Source: Nostoc sp. KVJ3
GTDB lineage: Bacteria > Cyanobacteriota > Cyanobacteriia > Cyanobacteriales > Nostocaceae
Assembly (NCBI RefSeq): GCF_026127265.1
Contig: NZ_WWFG01000002.1
Location: 1,488,001 to 1,552,000, forward strand
Reading direction: 5' to 3'
Length of the DNA stretch: 64,000 bases
Of this stretch, positions 8,762 to 18,726 are shown piece after piece. The position numbers and the translations under genes are program-made. Each line of letters starts with the position of its first letter. Within the stretch, counting starts at the first letter, position 1. Under the pieces are notes generated by a model. It saw only the letters and a list, made by a program, of their open reading frames with translations, was not told the origin of the DNA and did not search any database.

Positions 8762-8794
8762 AGAACCCCGACTTTTTTAAGAAATCGGGGTTCT
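8762..8794. terminator. Hairpin terminator/dispersed repeat (ACCCCGA core)
   Basis: AGAACCCCGA and TCGGGGTTCT form a 10-bp perfect stem. It lies just beyond the 3' end of the permease gene on the minus strand and upstream of the pentapeptide gene. It is similar to the 6.96-6.99 kb hairpin, so it is probably a dispersed Nostoc repeat that doubles as a terminator. Confidence 0.6.
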
Positions 8795-8908
8795 AATAGA
8801 CATCTTCAGAAATTAATTATACGTTACCTTAAACTCTTGTAGATAAGTTGCATTGCAACGTTTCTAAATTCTTTATTACCAGAAGATGTCTAATAGATAA
8901 ATACTTAC

Positions 8909-10675
8909 CTAGCGTCCTGCTAACAAGGCTTTAGTAGCAGATTCACCAGCTAATCTTACCTGCCTTGTTAACTGGAAATTCAACAATGTTAAAACACTCA
9001 ACTGAGCTAGTAATGCCATAAAAATTGTTGTCGCACTAGTGTGTTCTATAGCCGCCCAAGGGAAAGTTGAAAACAGCCATATTGTAGGATATTTCCACGA
9101 GGAGATACCGATAAATTCTAGAATCATCGGTGGTAGGAACGTTACAGCACTTATAGTACCAACAGCCCAGAAAGAACGTTTGGGAGTTTTCAGCAAAAGT
9201 ATCAATTGGGTGATGGTAGCATAAATCAACATTAAGCTGATAGATAAAGCCACGGTTAAAAGCACTTTCAATCTATCAAAATTGTCACCCTCCAAATTTG
9301 GGCTACGACCTGGATCAAAAATAGATGTAAGTGAGAGCCAGACTAGAAAAGGGACAGTAACTATTGTCAGATTAATAGCGATCGCTACAAGTGCAGGACT
9401 TTTTTCAGCCCAAATTAGATCCTGCCAAACACTCTTGCGGCCGCCAACTTCTTGATGTCGGTATCTTGCCCAATCTTGTATGTCTTGACGATGAGGAGAA
9501 AGAACGGCAATCAAACCGAAAAGTAATACCAAGTTGTATAACGCTATAAAAATCAAATTTTCTCCAACTTGTCCATCCAATCTGGAATTATTTCTCAAAA
9601 ATTGGAAGGTAAATCCCCACATCATCACCTGGCAAAAAGCTACTATTAAATAACTTTGTCCCTTACTGATTATTGAGGCTTGAGGATTACGGAAACAACG
9701 CTTAATAGCTTGCAAAATTCCGTAACTGCACAATCCCCAGTTTAATAAATGGAAACCGACAACACTAACAATATTTGCTCCTAATGGTAAATAGAAAAAC
9801 TGCACATTACCCATTAGCGAACCATTGTATAAATTAAACAACTGAGGAAATAGATAAGTTGTTACATCCCAAGGAGCAAAAAGCCTTAACCAAGTAGTCG
9901 AATTATTTAGATTGTTGCCAGAAGACGATGACATTACCATCGTTGTGAACAAGAAAAATAAGACTGCACCACTACCTAACCAAGGCTGAAAACCGCTCAA
10001 ACCGCGACTAACTAAAGCAAATAGTAGTGCGGCATTGTAGAAGAAAATACAGCTAGCAGCAAGAATTGCATAATAGCTCAAAATGGAACTAAAAGCAATT
10101 TGGGCAGAAAAAGCAGCCCATAAATGGAAAGGAACAGCGAGTGAGATTACAAGATAAATTAAACTGGGTACTCCTAATAATTTTCCAGTCAATATACTTG
10201 TTTCTGATTGAGGGCTAAGACGGATGAAATTCAGCGTGCCACGAGTTTCTTCTTTCGCTAAATCATTGATTAACAAATAAGTTCCTGCAACTAATAGTGT
10301 AAATATAAAAATTACACTAAATGTTAGGAATGTATATCGCCAGTGGTCTTGCCACCACAACTGCAAATCAATTTGATTGGCGGGGCAAAAATTATTTGAA
10401 AAGAAATCATTCAAGTTAGCAATTCTAGATTGATCTGAAAGCTGGTAAACTTCGTTTTGTTGCCGTTCGTATACTTGACGCAAACGACAGTATGTACCAG
10501 TTAGTGAGTATTTATCATCGGGAAACTCACGCAATTGATATAAAAAAACTACTAGTTGCAGAAGTAGAGATGTCGCAACTGCGATCGCAACATTAAAAAA
10601 TTTCAGCCGTCCTTTGAGTTCCCGCAATAGTTGCGGATTCCAATCACCGATTTTGTCTATAAAATTGGGCATCAT
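8909..10675 (-). CDS. ABC transporter permease (ABC-2 like)
   Basis: A large integral membrane protein of 588 aa from the chosen ATG, with about twelve hydrophobic segments. The soluble N-terminal part runs MMPNFIDKIGDWNPQLLRELKGRLK, and YTFLTFSVIFIFTLLVAGTYLL precedes DLAKEETRGTLNFIRLSPQS, the ABC-2 type coupling segment. GGAGAA 12 nt before ATGATG supports this start; a longer frame starting 39 nt upstream is less likely. The gene begins 40 bp after the stop of the ATPase gene, so the two form an exporter operon. The substrate is unknown; the pairing resembles bacitracin/polysaccharide-type ABC-2 exporters. Confidence 0.8.
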   Translation of the reverse strand: MMPNFIDKIGDWNPQLLRELKGRLKFFNVAIAVATSLLLQLVVFLYQLREFPDDKYSLTGTYCRLRQVYERQQNEVYQLSDQSRIANLNDFFSNNFCPANQIDLQLWWQDHWRYTFLTFSVIFIFTLLVAGTYLLINDLAKEETRGTLNFIRLSPQSETSILTGKLLGVPSLIYLVISLAVPFHLWAAFSAQIAFSSILSYYAILAASCIFFYNAALLFALVSRGLSGFQPWLGSGAVLFFLFTTMVMSSSSGNNLNNSTTWLRLFAPWDVTTYLFPQLFNLYNGSLMGNVQFFYLPLGANIVSVVGFHLLNWGLCSYGILQAIKRCFRNPQASIISKGQSYLIVAFCQVMMWGFTFQFLRNNSRLDGQVGENLIFIALYNLVLLFGLIAVLSPHRQDIQDWARYRHQEVGGRKSVWQDLIWAEKSPALVAIAINLTIVTVPFLVWLSLTSIFDPGRSPNLEGDNFDRLKVLLTVALSISLMLIYATITQLILLLKTPKRSFWAVGTISAVTFLPPMILEFIGISSWKYPTIWLFSTFPWAAIEHTSATTIFMALLAQLSVLTLLNFQLTRQVRLAGESATKALLAGR

Positions 10676-10715
10676 AAGAAAAAATTCTCCAAAAATGGCG
10701 ATATTTATTGACAAA

Positions 10716-11696
10716 TTAAGATGCTTGTTTGTGACCTAATTTTAAGAAAATAGTTTCTAAGTCTTCTTGGGTGCAGTGAAAATCAATCAAGGGAATATCT
10801 GCTTTGATGAGCGATCGCAACAATTCAGCACTATCTTCTTCTTTACCCGAAAAGTTCACCCGCACGCTATTTTTTTCTGACATCACCTCCCACTCTTCTA
10901 CTAAATGATGATGTTTCAATTCCCTTAAAAGTGCCTCTAGATTACCCAGAGTTGATATCACAATTTGCTGGTGGGAAAGACGTTGGTACAGTTGTTGTAA
11001 TGAGGTACTTTCTACCAAAAAGCCAAGTTCCATAATTCCCACAGATGTACACAGTTCTGCTAAATCGCTGAGAACATGAGAGGAAATAATTACAGTCATC
11101 CCAGCTTCTTGCAAAGCCTTGATGATTTCGCGGAAGTGCATTCTGGCGATGGGGTCAAGTCCAGAAACAGGCTCATCTAGTAGTAGTAAAATCGGTTCGT
11201 GGATAATGGTTCGCGCTAAACTTAAGCGCTGTTTCATCCCCCGCGACAGAGTAGAAATCTGACTGTTACGTTTATTTCCCAGTTGGATGAGTTCTAAAAC
11301 TTCGTGTAAACGTTGAGTACGGCGCGGTTCTCGCAAACGATAGAGACGCGCAAAATAATCTAGGTAATCCCAGACTGTTAAATCCTCATATAACGGGTAG
11401 TCATCGGGTAAGTAGCCTAGACGACGCTTGACTTTGGGGTTACTCTTGTCACGGAGTAAGCGATCGCCATTAATATAAATCTCACCCGTCGTTGGTTCCT
11501 CAGCAGTTGCCAACATTCGGATGAGAGTTGTTTTACCCGCGCCATTTGGCCCAATCAATCCATATACTTCCCCCGCTTGGATTTCTAAATCAACATCATT
11601 GACAGCAACATGCCTGTCAAATTGCTTAGTTAGTCCACGGGTGCAAATTGCTAATTCTTTTACCATCGCTGCTGGGGTGCGGCTTGTGATTAACAT
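10716..11696 (-). CDS. ABC transporter ATP-binding protein
   Basis: This is the nucleotide-binding subunit paired with the permease immediately downstream. The 326 residues contain Walker A GPNGAGKTT (about 52-60), a Q-loop region, the signature LSRGMKQRLSLAR, Walker B LLLLDEPVSGLDP and switch histidine ISSHVLSD. A C-terminal extension of about 90 residues (VISTLGNLEALLRELK...) is typical of ABC-2 exporter ATPases such as CcmA/NatA types. The start chosen (MLITSRTPAAMVKEL) is the first ATG; an internal ATG ten codons later is also possible. Confidence 0.9.
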   Translation of the reverse strand: MLITSRTPAAMVKELAICTRGLTKQFDRHVAVNDVDLEIQAGEVYGLIGPNGAGKTTLIRMLATAEEPTTGEIYINGDRLLRDKSNPKVKRRLGYLPDDYPLYEDLTVWDYLDYFARLYRLREPRRTQRLHEVLELIQLGNKRNSQISTLSRGMKQRLSLARTIIHEPILLLLDEPVSGLDPIARMHFREIIKALQEAGMTVIISSHVLSDLAELCTSVGIMELGFLVESTSLQQLYQRLSHQQIVISTLGNLEALLRELKHHHLVEEWEVMSEKNSVRVNFSGKEEDSAELLRSLIKADIPLIDFHCTQEDLETIFLKLGHKQAS

Positions 11697-11871
11697 TTAA
11701 CGTAACCTCTTTCTACAGCTTTTGTCAGTCTGGTTTCAGAAATTGAAACTGAATTTATGAAAATTGGCTACATAAAAAAGTAAGTAAGGCATACACCCTA
11801 CCTACTTATTAATTCTTATTGTGCTATTTAGGAAATCTTTGCAAATGCAACCTTGACTTTTTGCTCTAATA

Positions 11872-12726
11872 TCAAGTTATTTCTGATAGCGGTGGGATGA
11901 CATTATTAATTGCATGAGCAGATGAACCGCTAACTGCATAACGGTATTCAGGAATTGGATATCCAGCTTCACTAAAGGTTTCGCGGATAGCTTTATTAGT
12001 GTCGAAGTAAACCTGCCAGTAGTGGTCATTATTGCAATAAGGACGGACTGCTAGTACAGGCCCTGCAAAGTTGAAATCCTGAATTTCGACATCTGGTGCT
12101 GGATTTTGGAGGACATTGGGAATTTGGCTAATTTTCGCTTTTAAAAGTGCGATCGCTTCGTTATGTTTAACTTCATGATGGAGTTGAGCCACCAGATCAA
12201 CCCGACGGTAAGGATTCGCAGAATAGTTCTGGATATTGTCAGCAAAGATTTTATTATTGGCAACAATCGTCAATACATTATCAGGTGTATTAATACCAGT
12301 TGTGAACAGTCCAAGTTCTGTAACAGTGCCTGTTACACCTGCTGTTGTGATGAAATCACCAACTTTGAATGGTCGAAAAACAATTAAAAATGCGCCGGCG
12401 GCAAAGTTGGCCAACAGTCCCCCCCATGCTGCACCAATTGCAATGCCCGCTCCTGCTAATAATGCAGCAAAGGAAGTTGTTTCAACTCCAAAGAAGCCAA
12501 GAATTGCTACAACTAAAACAATTCTTAACGTAACACCGATAATATTCAGAAGATAGTTAATGAGTGTCGGATCAACGTTTTGACTTCGGAAACCACGTCG
12601 TACTAACTTCAATGCAAAATCAATTAAGCGTTGAGCAATTAGCCACAGAGCGATCGCACCTAAAATTTTCAGTCCAAACAGAGTTAAAAGTTGACTAGCA
12701 ACTAGGCTAATTTGTCTGAAATCCAT
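11872..12726 (-). CDS. MscS-family small-conductance mechanosensitive channel
   Basis: 284 aa. Three hydrophobic helices occupy residues 12-110; the third is the glycine/alanine-rich pore helix (ALLAGAGIAIGAAWGGLLANFAAG). It is followed by FRPFKVGDFITTAGVTGTVTELGLFTT, the conserved MscS beta-domain, and DNVLTIVANNKIFADNIQNYS. Length is close to E. coli MscS (286 aa). It would release osmolytes on hypo-osmotic shock at the plasma membrane. It is monocistronic and divergent from leuB. Confidence 0.92.
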   Translation of the reverse strand: MDFRQISLVASQLLTLFGLKILGAIALWLIAQRLIDFALKLVRRGFRSQNVDPTLINYLLNIIGVTLRIVLVVAILGFFGVETTSFAALLAGAGIAIGAAWGGLLANFAAGAFLIVFRPFKVGDFITTAGVTGTVTELGLFTTGINTPDNVLTIVANNKIFADNIQNYSANPYRRVDLVAQLHHEVKHNEAIALLKAKISQIPNVLQNPAPDVEIQDFNFAGPVLAVRPYCNNDHYWQVYFDTNKAIRETFSEAGYPIPEYRYAVSGSSAHAINNVIPPLSEIT

Positions 12727-12952
12727 AATTTTTTTGTTTGTGAATTATTAAACACAATAAACATACAATAAATTAAATGAAAATTTCCTATAAATACTTT
12801 TTTTTAATTTTTGGTGTGCTATGCAGCAAATAACCAAGGCGTTCTCGGTCAATGTCTGGAAATTTTTGGACAAAATAAATTAAAAACTCCATCGGTACAT
12901 TTTGCTAGGTATGATATGTAATCTGCAAGCATTTACCTAGTAATAACCAGCT

Positions 12953-14041
12953 ATGACCCAGAACTACCGCATTACTCTACTCCCCGGCGATGGCATTGGC
13001 CCTGAAATTATGGCAGTGGCGGTAGATGTGCTGAAAGTCGTAGGGAAGCAATTTGATCTTCAGTTTGAATTCCAAGAAGCCCTTATTGGTGGTGCAGCAA
13101 TTGACACTACAGGGGAACCATTACCATCTGCGACTCTAGATACCTGCCGCAACAGTGATGCCATATTACTCGCCGCTATTGGTGGCTATAAGTGGGATTC
13201 CTTGCCATCCAATTTACGCCCAGAAGTGGGTTTATTAGGGCTACGTGCAGGTTTGGGGTTATTTGCCAATTTACGCCCAGCGAAAATTTTGCCCCAGCTA
13301 ATTGATGCCTCGACTTTAAAACGCGAAATTGTCGAAGGCGTGGATATTATGGTGGTGCGCGAACTGACTGGTGGGATTTACTTCGGTAAACCTAAAGGGA
13401 TTTTTGCTACAGAAACGGGTGAAAAACGCGGTGTAAATACAATGGTTTACACAGAATCAGAAATTGAACGCATTGGGCGGGTGGCTTTTGAAGTGGCTAG
13501 AAAACGCGGTGGTAAACTTTGTTCGGTGGATAAGGCGAACGTATTAGAAGTATCTCAGTTGTGGCGCGATCGCATCACCCAACTTTCTGCTGAATATCCA
13601 GATGTCGAACTCTCTCATTTATATGTAGATAATGCTGCTATGCAGTTAGTACGCGCTCCTAAGCAGTTTGACACCATAGTTACAGGTAATTTGTTTGGCG
13701 ATATTCTTTCTGATGCTGCTGCTATGCTTACGGGTAGTATTGGGATGTTACCCTCAGCTAGTTTAGGTGCTTCTGGGCCTGGTGTGTTTGAACCAGTTCA
13801 TGGTTCCGCCCCAGATATTGCCGGACAGGATAAGGCAAATCCTTTAGCACAGGTTTTGAGTGCGGCGATGATGTTGCGCTACGGTTTAAATCAACCAAAA
13901 GCGGCAGATACTATTGAAAAAGCCGTATTGCAAGTTTTAGAACAAGGCGATCGCACCGGAGATATAATTTCTCCAGGAAAAAACCTTTTAGGTTGCCGCG
14001 CTATGGGAGACTCACTCATTAAGGCTACTGAACAAAAATAA
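12953..14041 (+). CDS. leuB: 3-isopropylmalate dehydrogenase
   Basis: Third step of leucine synthesis: oxidative decarboxylation of 3-isopropylmalate with NAD+. The 362-aa product has the N-terminal ITLLPGDGIGPEIMAVAVDVL, the substrate motif LRAGLGLFANLRP, VRELTGGIYFGKP, catalytic K and D residues in CSVDKANVLEVS and VDNAAMQLVRAP, and NLFGDILSDAAAMLTGSIG with a C-terminal EPVHGSAPDIAGQ. All family residues appear present. It is apparently monocistronic. Confidence 0.96.
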   Translation: MTQNYRITLLPGDGIGPEIMAVAVDVLKVVGKQFDLQFEFQEALIGGAAIDTTGEPLPSATLDTCRNSDAILLAAIGGYKWDSLPSNLRPEVGLLGLRAGLGLFANLRPAKILPQLIDASTLKREIVEGVDIMVVRELTGGIYFGKPKGIFATETGEKRGVNTMVYTESEIERIGRVAFEVARKRGGKLCSVDKANVLEVSQLWRDRITQLSAEYPDVELSHLYVDNAAMQLVRAPKQFDTIVTGNLFGDILSDAAAMLTGSIGMLPSASLGASGPGVFEPVHGSAPDIAGQDKANPLAQVLSAAMMLRYGLNQPKAADTIEKAVLQVLEQGDRTGDIISPGKNLLGCRAMGDSLIKATEQK

Positions 14042-14131
14042 TTTTTTAGAGCAGACTAGGCAATATGGCAACCTTTGCTATAAGTTTCGGGTAGACTAAA
14101 GGGAAATCTAGCAATCAAATAACAGTCGATA

Positions 14132-14392
14132 GTGTACGCATTACGACAAGGTCAAGTAAATTTTACCGCCCCCAAGAACCAATCGCCTTTGATTGATCCT
14201 GCTGTAATCAGAGCTGCTGGGCAGATATACTATACTCACTGTGAAGTTCATCCCGAAATCGCTGGGCAACCTTCCGGTGTAGCAATTAATCGTGTGAATC
14301 ATCGAGGTAAGGTTATTTTTACTAACCAACCAGTTCTTTTACCTCAAGAGTGTTTTGTGCCCTTAAGTCAAATTGAATCACATATGTATTAG
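14132..14392 (+). CDS. Small conserved-looking hypothetical protein
   Basis: 86 residues from a GTG start (MYALRQGQVNFTAPKNQ). The sequence is compact and balanced (DPAVIRAAGQIYYTHCEVHPEIAGQ, VNHRGKVIFTNQPVLLP), without membrane segments or metal motifs beyond isolated His/Cys. It lies 90 bp after leuB on the same strand and could be in its transcript. I do not know the family; coding is favoured by the composition and the clean reading frame filling the spacer. Confidence 0.55.
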   Translation: MYALRQGQVNFTAPKNQSPLIDPAVIRAAGQIYYTHCEVHPEIAGQPSGVAINRVNHRGKVIFTNQPVLLPQECFVPLSQIESHMY

Positions 14393-14560
14393 TCATTGGG
14401 TCATTCGATTTTAGATTTTGAATTTTGGATTGAAGATTGAAGAACAAATCTAAAATCTAAAATTACCCCAGTCATGAGTCAATATTGATTAACTCTCGAC
14501 AAAGGACAAAAGATAAACGACAAATGACACAGGACAAATGACTAAAGGACAAATGACTGT

Positions 14561-15409
14561 ATGGACATTTTGTTCGCTATTCCAGCGAGTTTAATGGTCT
14601 TTGCTTTGGGTGCATCTATTGGTAGTTTTCTCAACGTTATTGTTTATCGGCTACCTGCTGGGTTGTCAGTTCTTTGGCCGCCTTCTCGTTGTCCTAAATG
14701 CTTAAACCAGCTAAAAGCCTACGATAATGTGCCAGTCTTTGGCTGGATTTCATTAAAAGGGCGGTGTCGCTATTGCAAAAGCAAAATTTCTGTCCGTTAT
14801 CCCGTGGTAGAAGGGGTAACGGGCATAATTTTTTTGCTGATTTTTTTAGTATTTCAAATTTCGACTTTCACAATCGGCTATTGGGCTTTTTGTAGTTGGT
14901 TGTTGGCGCTATCGCTTATCGACCTAGATACCATGACCTTACCCAATCCACTTACTCAGTCGGGTTTAGTGGTCGGAATTTTATTCCAAATGGTGATTGG
15001 TTATCTACCAGAGGGTAGTTCTGTGGCATCGGTCAATCATCTTATGATGGCGATAACTGGTGCAGTACTAGGTTTATGGCTGTTTGATGCGATCGCTCTA
15101 TTGGGTTCAGTTGCCTTTGGTAAAACTGCAATGGGCGCGGGTGATGCCAAATTAGCAGCCATGATGGGAGCCTGGTTAGGCTGGAAATATTTACTCTTAG
15201 CTAGTTTTATTGCCTGTGTGCTGGGAGCGTTAATTGGCGCTGGTGTTATTATGCGTAGACGCAAAGCCGCGAGTCAAAACACATCACGACAAAGGTTAGG
15301 ACAAAAGATGCCTTTTGGCCCTTTTCTCGCTTTAGGATCTGTAATTACCCTTTTTAGCGGCGAAGCCATCTTGTCTACCTACCTACGGTTATTTTTTCCA
15401 GCCTTTTGA
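14561..15409 (+). CDS. pilD: Type IV prepilin peptidase (A24)
   Basis: Inner-membrane aspartic protease that cleaves and N-methylates prepilins. The 282 aa include the cytoplasmic zinc-binding loop with paired cysteines (CPKCLNQLKAYDNVPVFGW...CRYCKSKI), multiple membrane helices, and the two catalytic aspartates in SLIDLDTM and GAGDAKL (A24 motif GxGD). The N-terminal GASIGSFLNVIVYRLP is diagnostic. In cyanobacteria it serves type IV pili for motility and DNA uptake. No pilin genes are adjacent. Confidence 0.94.
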   Translation: MDILFAIPASLMVFALGASIGSFLNVIVYRLPAGLSVLWPPSRCPKCLNQLKAYDNVPVFGWISLKGRCRYCKSKISVRYPVVEGVTGIIFLLIFLVFQISTFTIGYWAFCSWLLALSLIDLDTMTLPNPLTQSGLVVGILFQMVIGYLPEGSSVASVNHLMMAITGAVLGLWLFDAIALLGSVAFGKTAMGAGDAKLAAMMGAWLGWKYLLLASFIACVLGALIGAGVIMRRRKAASQNTSRQRLGQKMPFGPFLALGSVITLFSGEAILSTYLRLFFPAF

Positions 15410-16019
15410 ATTGGAGTAGGGGGATGAGGGGGACAAGGGGGAATTATTTAACAAGTTTCTTCCTCAATGCCCAATTCCTAATAACCTTTCATAAGAAATA
15501 TTTATAATTCGTGACTGTAACCAACATTACCCCATCGCCCCTTCATATTTTGATAATATTCTGCTTGTGACTTGTATTACCCTCTTGACGACGATTAACT
15601 GTTAGCAAGCACAAATGCAACAGATGCCGATCGTTCATAACCTAGTAATACGAATCATTGATTTGGGTGGGAGAGGGAGAGCATCTTATTTGGAGGTTGG
15701 TATTCTCATGGCTTTGTCAGTACGTCAATATAATTAAGTCTGCTGAAAAAAAGAGCAAGAGACTTGTATTGGTATAAGTATTTTCGTTAAGCTGGCAACC
15801 AAAGATGATAATTAAGGTCTGAATTGCTTAAAAGCGTAGTTTGACGATGCAGTAATTAGTGCTTGGGTGTTTCCCCCATGAGTAACTGGCGTTGCCCTAG
15901 GCGTGCCGGAGGCATCACCCGAAGGGTCAATTAGTAAAGACAATTGACTTATGGCTAAGGACAACCCAATACGGTTTGATATGTTTTCGACCTCATACCC
16001 ACTTAAAATAAAATAAAAA
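15410..16019. other. Intergenic spacer with short repeats
   Basis: A 610-bp non-coding stretch. It starts with G-rich heptamer-like DNA (AGGGGGATGAGGGGGACAAG) and contains a Nostoc short repeat near 15.89 kb (GGCGTGCCGGAGGCATCACC). No tRNA, riboswitch or persuasive small gene was seen. The accD promoter should lie in its 3' half. Confidence 0.5.
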
Positions 16020-16970
16020 ATGGCTAACAACGAAGAATCACGCGGTTTAAAGTCTCTATTTGATTGGTTTGCAAATCGACGGAAATCAGGATCTACCAGC
16101 CTGGAACGCCAAGAACGTGAAATTGCTGATGGGTTATGGCATAAATGTTCTAAGTGCGGCGTATTGGCATATACAAAAGACCTGAAAGCTAATCAAATGG
16201 TTTGTGTCGAATGTGGTCATCATAATCGGGTAGATAGCGATGAGCGCATCCGTCAATTGATAGATAGTAATACCTGGAAACCTCTAGACGAGCATTTGCG
16301 TCCAACCGATCCGTTAGAATTTCGCGATCGCAAACTCTACAGCGATCGCTTGCGGGAAACACAAGATAAAATTGGCTTAATAGACGCAGTTCACACTGGT
16401 TTAGGTCAAATTAATAGTTTGCCCATTGCCCTTGGGGTTATGGATTTCCGTTTTATGGGTGGTAGTATGGGTTCGGTTGTGGGAGAAAAACTCACCCGAA
16501 TGATTGAGCAAGCCACTCAACGACGGTATCCTGTAGTTATTGTCTGTACCTCTGGTGGCGCGAGAATGCAAGAAGGAATGCTTTCCTTGATGCAGATGGC
16601 GAAAATATCCGCAGCCTTACAGCGCCATAAGGATGCCCGACTATTATATATTCCCGTTTTGACCAATCCCACAACGGGCGGCGTTACTGCTAGTTTTGCC
16701 ATGTTGGGCGATATCATTTTAGCAGAACCCAAGGCAACCATTGGTTTTGCTGGTCGGCGAGTGATCGAGCAAACCCTACGAGAAAAACTGCCCGAAAATT
16801 TTCAGACTGCTGAAGATTTACTTCTGCATGGTTTTGTTGATGATATCGTACCCCGTACTCAATTAAAGAATACTTTAGCCCAGCTGATTGCCCTACACCA
16901 GCCTGTACTAACAACACCTCACATGGTGTTGTGGGAAACAATGTCTTTAACTTCTACCGCCGCAGAATAG
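16020..16970 (+). CDS. accD: Acetyl-CoA carboxylase carboxyltransferase subunit beta
   Basis: The beta subunit of the bacterial-type heteromeric acetyl-CoA carboxylase, which transfers CO2 from biotin to acetyl-CoA for fatty-acid synthesis. The N-terminal four-cysteine zinc ribbon is present (CSKC near residue 40, CVEC near 62). The carboxyltransferase core includes MDFRFMGGSMGSVVGEK, CTSGGARMQEG and LTNPTTGGVTASFAMLGD. At 316 aa it has normal length for cyanobacteria. Confidence 0.96.
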   Translation: MANNEESRGLKSLFDWFANRRKSGSTSLERQEREIADGLWHKCSKCGVLAYTKDLKANQMVCVECGHHNRVDSDERIRQLIDSNTWKPLDEHLRPTDPLEFRDRKLYSDRLRETQDKIGLIDAVHTGLGQINSLPIALGVMDFRFMGGSMGSVVGEKLTRMIEQATQRRYPVVIVCTSGGARMQEGMLSLMQMAKISAALQRHKDARLLYIPVLTNPTTGGVTASFAMLGDIILAEPKATIGFAGRRVIEQTLREKLPENFQTAEDLLLHGFVDDIVPRTQLKNTLAQLIALHQPVLTTPHMVLWETMSLTSTAAE

Positions 16971-16990
16971 AATATTGGGCATTGGTCATT

Positions 16991-17088
16991 GGGCATGGGG
17001 CATGGGGCATGGGGCATGGGGCATGGGGAATTAGTTCTTTCTCCCCCTGCTTCCCCTGCTTCCCCTGCTTCCCCTGCTTCCCCTACTC
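16991..17088. repeat. Tandem heptamer (GGGCATG)5 followed by nonamer (CCCCTGCTT)4
   Basis: Five GGGCATG units are followed after about 15 bp by four CCCCTGCTT units plus a degenerate copy, then CTCCCCCAT repeats. These are classical STRR-type short tandem repeats of Nostocales, between accD and the convergent MFS gene. Confidence 0.85.
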
Positions 17089-17116
17089 CCCCATCTCCCC
17101 CATCTCCCGCACTCCC

Positions 17117-18535
17117 TCACCTCTTTGCCTCTTTGACAAAAACGAGTGGAATAAGTGCTGTTAGTCGAAATAGGCTAGAAAGGGCGAACACCCCTAATAA
17201 GCCTCCAAACTGAGCAAATTGGATGATGAAGCTGCCTATGGTTGTGCCTAAAGCACCACTTGCTCCAGCAACAGCAGCTGCGATCGCAAAATAGATAGAC
17301 TGATTTTGAGTTGGTGCGATCGCTAATTGTATATTGTTGCTGCACAAATCAATCGCCGCCCAAGTACCTCCAGCTAATATGTGTAACAGAGGTAGCCACA
17401 ACCAAATATCAAGGCGATTAGCACCAATCCCCACCCATAGCAGTGGTGTAGCTGCAACCAAAATTCCAATAAAGATGAGGATAGGACGATTGCCTATCTT
17501 ATCTGCTAATTTTCCCCATAGAATAAGCATTAGCAAAGTCGCCCCCGCTTGAAGGCTGTTGTAGATAGTCACGTAACTGACATCTAAATCTAGCGTGTCC
17601 AGCATGTAGAGGTTGAAAAAAGGACTGCTGAGGTTAACAGCAAGATTCCAGAAGCCGAAATACAGTAGAAATCTTAAAAAGTTAAAGTTTTTCCAGATAC
17701 TGCTAGTTAACTGGTCTTGTGGCGGACAAATTGATTGAAGTACTTCAGAAGCTTCATCTTTTGCAACCTGTGATTGCATCTCATTTGTTTGAAGTAATTT
17801 ACCACAATAGGTATTTTGCAACTGCGGATTCATATCCACTTGGAAATACTGACATCCCAATCCCGCAATTCCAAGCACGATGCTTACTAACAAAACCACC
17901 CCATAGCCTTGGAGAGTTCCACTATACCAATGTGATACAGCTAGACCAGCCATTGGTACGCAAACAAAATTGGTGAGGTTCGCAGCACTATTTCGTGTCC
18001 CAAAATACCTGCCTCGCAATCGTCGGGGAATTATCATTGCAACCCAACTTAGCCATGATGCGGTTCCTAGTCCTCCCAAAAGATTGCTGAATAGGACAAT
18101 CAAGAGTGTTAATATCACTAACTGGTGAGTATTAATCACTCCCAAGCTTACGCCGACAATACCGATTACTAAAACTAGCCATAGCAGCCGACCAATTCCG
18201 TGTGTGCGAAGAGAATATTGAAAGCGGCTATTGCTGCGTTCAGACAAGTAAGCACCAAACGGCTGAACAAGATTGACCAACATGGGGATAGAAGACAACA
18301 TCCCAAATACCACTGGACTAGCACCCAATTCCACCAAGAAATTGCTGAGTAAAATCCCGCTAGTTCCAAGGGAGTAAACCGATGCTAAGACAGAATCTGC
18401 TGTAGAGGCTTTTAAACTTGTGCGAATTGCATCCTTGGGAATTCGAGAGGTTGGAGAGAGTACTGTTGGTGGTAAGGAAATCTGGGGAATTTCCAGAGTC
18501 AGTGGCGCAGTTGTTTCAACCTGAACGGAATCCAT
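17117..18535 (-). CDS. MFS transporter
   Basis: 472 residues with about twelve hydrophobic segments after an N-terminal soluble stretch of 45 residues (MDSVQVETTAPLTLEIPQ). Loop motifs include RRLRGRYFGTRNSAANL between helices 4 and 5 and WGKLADKIGNRPILIFIG (the MFS GxxxDxxGRR-like loop) between helices 8 and 9. Composition and architecture fit a major facilitator exporter of unknown substrate, similar to the large cyanobacterial MFS group without assigned function. It is divergent from the sugar-binding lipoprotein gene; the 190-bp gap would hold both promoters. Confidence 0.85.
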   Translation of the reverse strand: MDSVQVETTAPLTLEIPQISLPPTVLSPTSRIPKDAIRTSLKASTADSVLASVYSLGTSGILLSNFLVELGASPVVFGMLSSIPMLVNLVQPFGAYLSERSNSRFQYSLRTHGIGRLLWLVLVIGIVGVSLGVINTHQLVILTLLIVLFSNLLGGLGTASWLSWVAMIIPRRLRGRYFGTRNSAANLTNFVCVPMAGLAVSHWYSGTLQGYGVVLLVSIVLGIAGLGCQYFQVDMNPQLQNTYCGKLLQTNEMQSQVAKDEASEVLQSICPPQDQLTSSIWKNFNFLRFLLYFGFWNLAVNLSSPFFNLYMLDTLDLDVSYVTIYNSLQAGATLLMLILWGKLADKIGNRPILIFIGILVAATPLLWVGIGANRLDIWLWLPLLHILAGGTWAAIDLCSNNIQLAIAPTQNQSIYFAIAAAVAGASGALGTTIGSFIIQFAQFGGLLGVFALSSLFRLTALIPLVFVKEAKR

Positions 18536-18726
18536 AATCTATGTTTATGAGTAAAGCATCCTGACATCAAGCTGGTTGTCGAAGAACTCAGTATGCTTTT
18601 ATGAGCATTCTTAATAAGTTTTCGTTATTCTAGCTTGCAATTTTGAACAAAAATTTCAGATAAGTAAATATCACTCCTGAGCAACAGAAGGTATAAGTAA
18701 GAAGAAATAGACTGTTATCTGTACTT

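Noticed and set aside
12163..12556. Two + strand frames inside the MscS gene
   Set aside because: They are antisense to strongly conserved MscS residues, so they are shadows.
17044..17088. Possible CRISPR array
   Set aside because: The units are contiguous nonamers without spacers, so this is a tandem repeat; no cas genes are present in the window.
16931..17213. Frames reading MGHGAWGMGHG and PASPASPASP
   Set aside because: Translated tandem repeats, not proteins.
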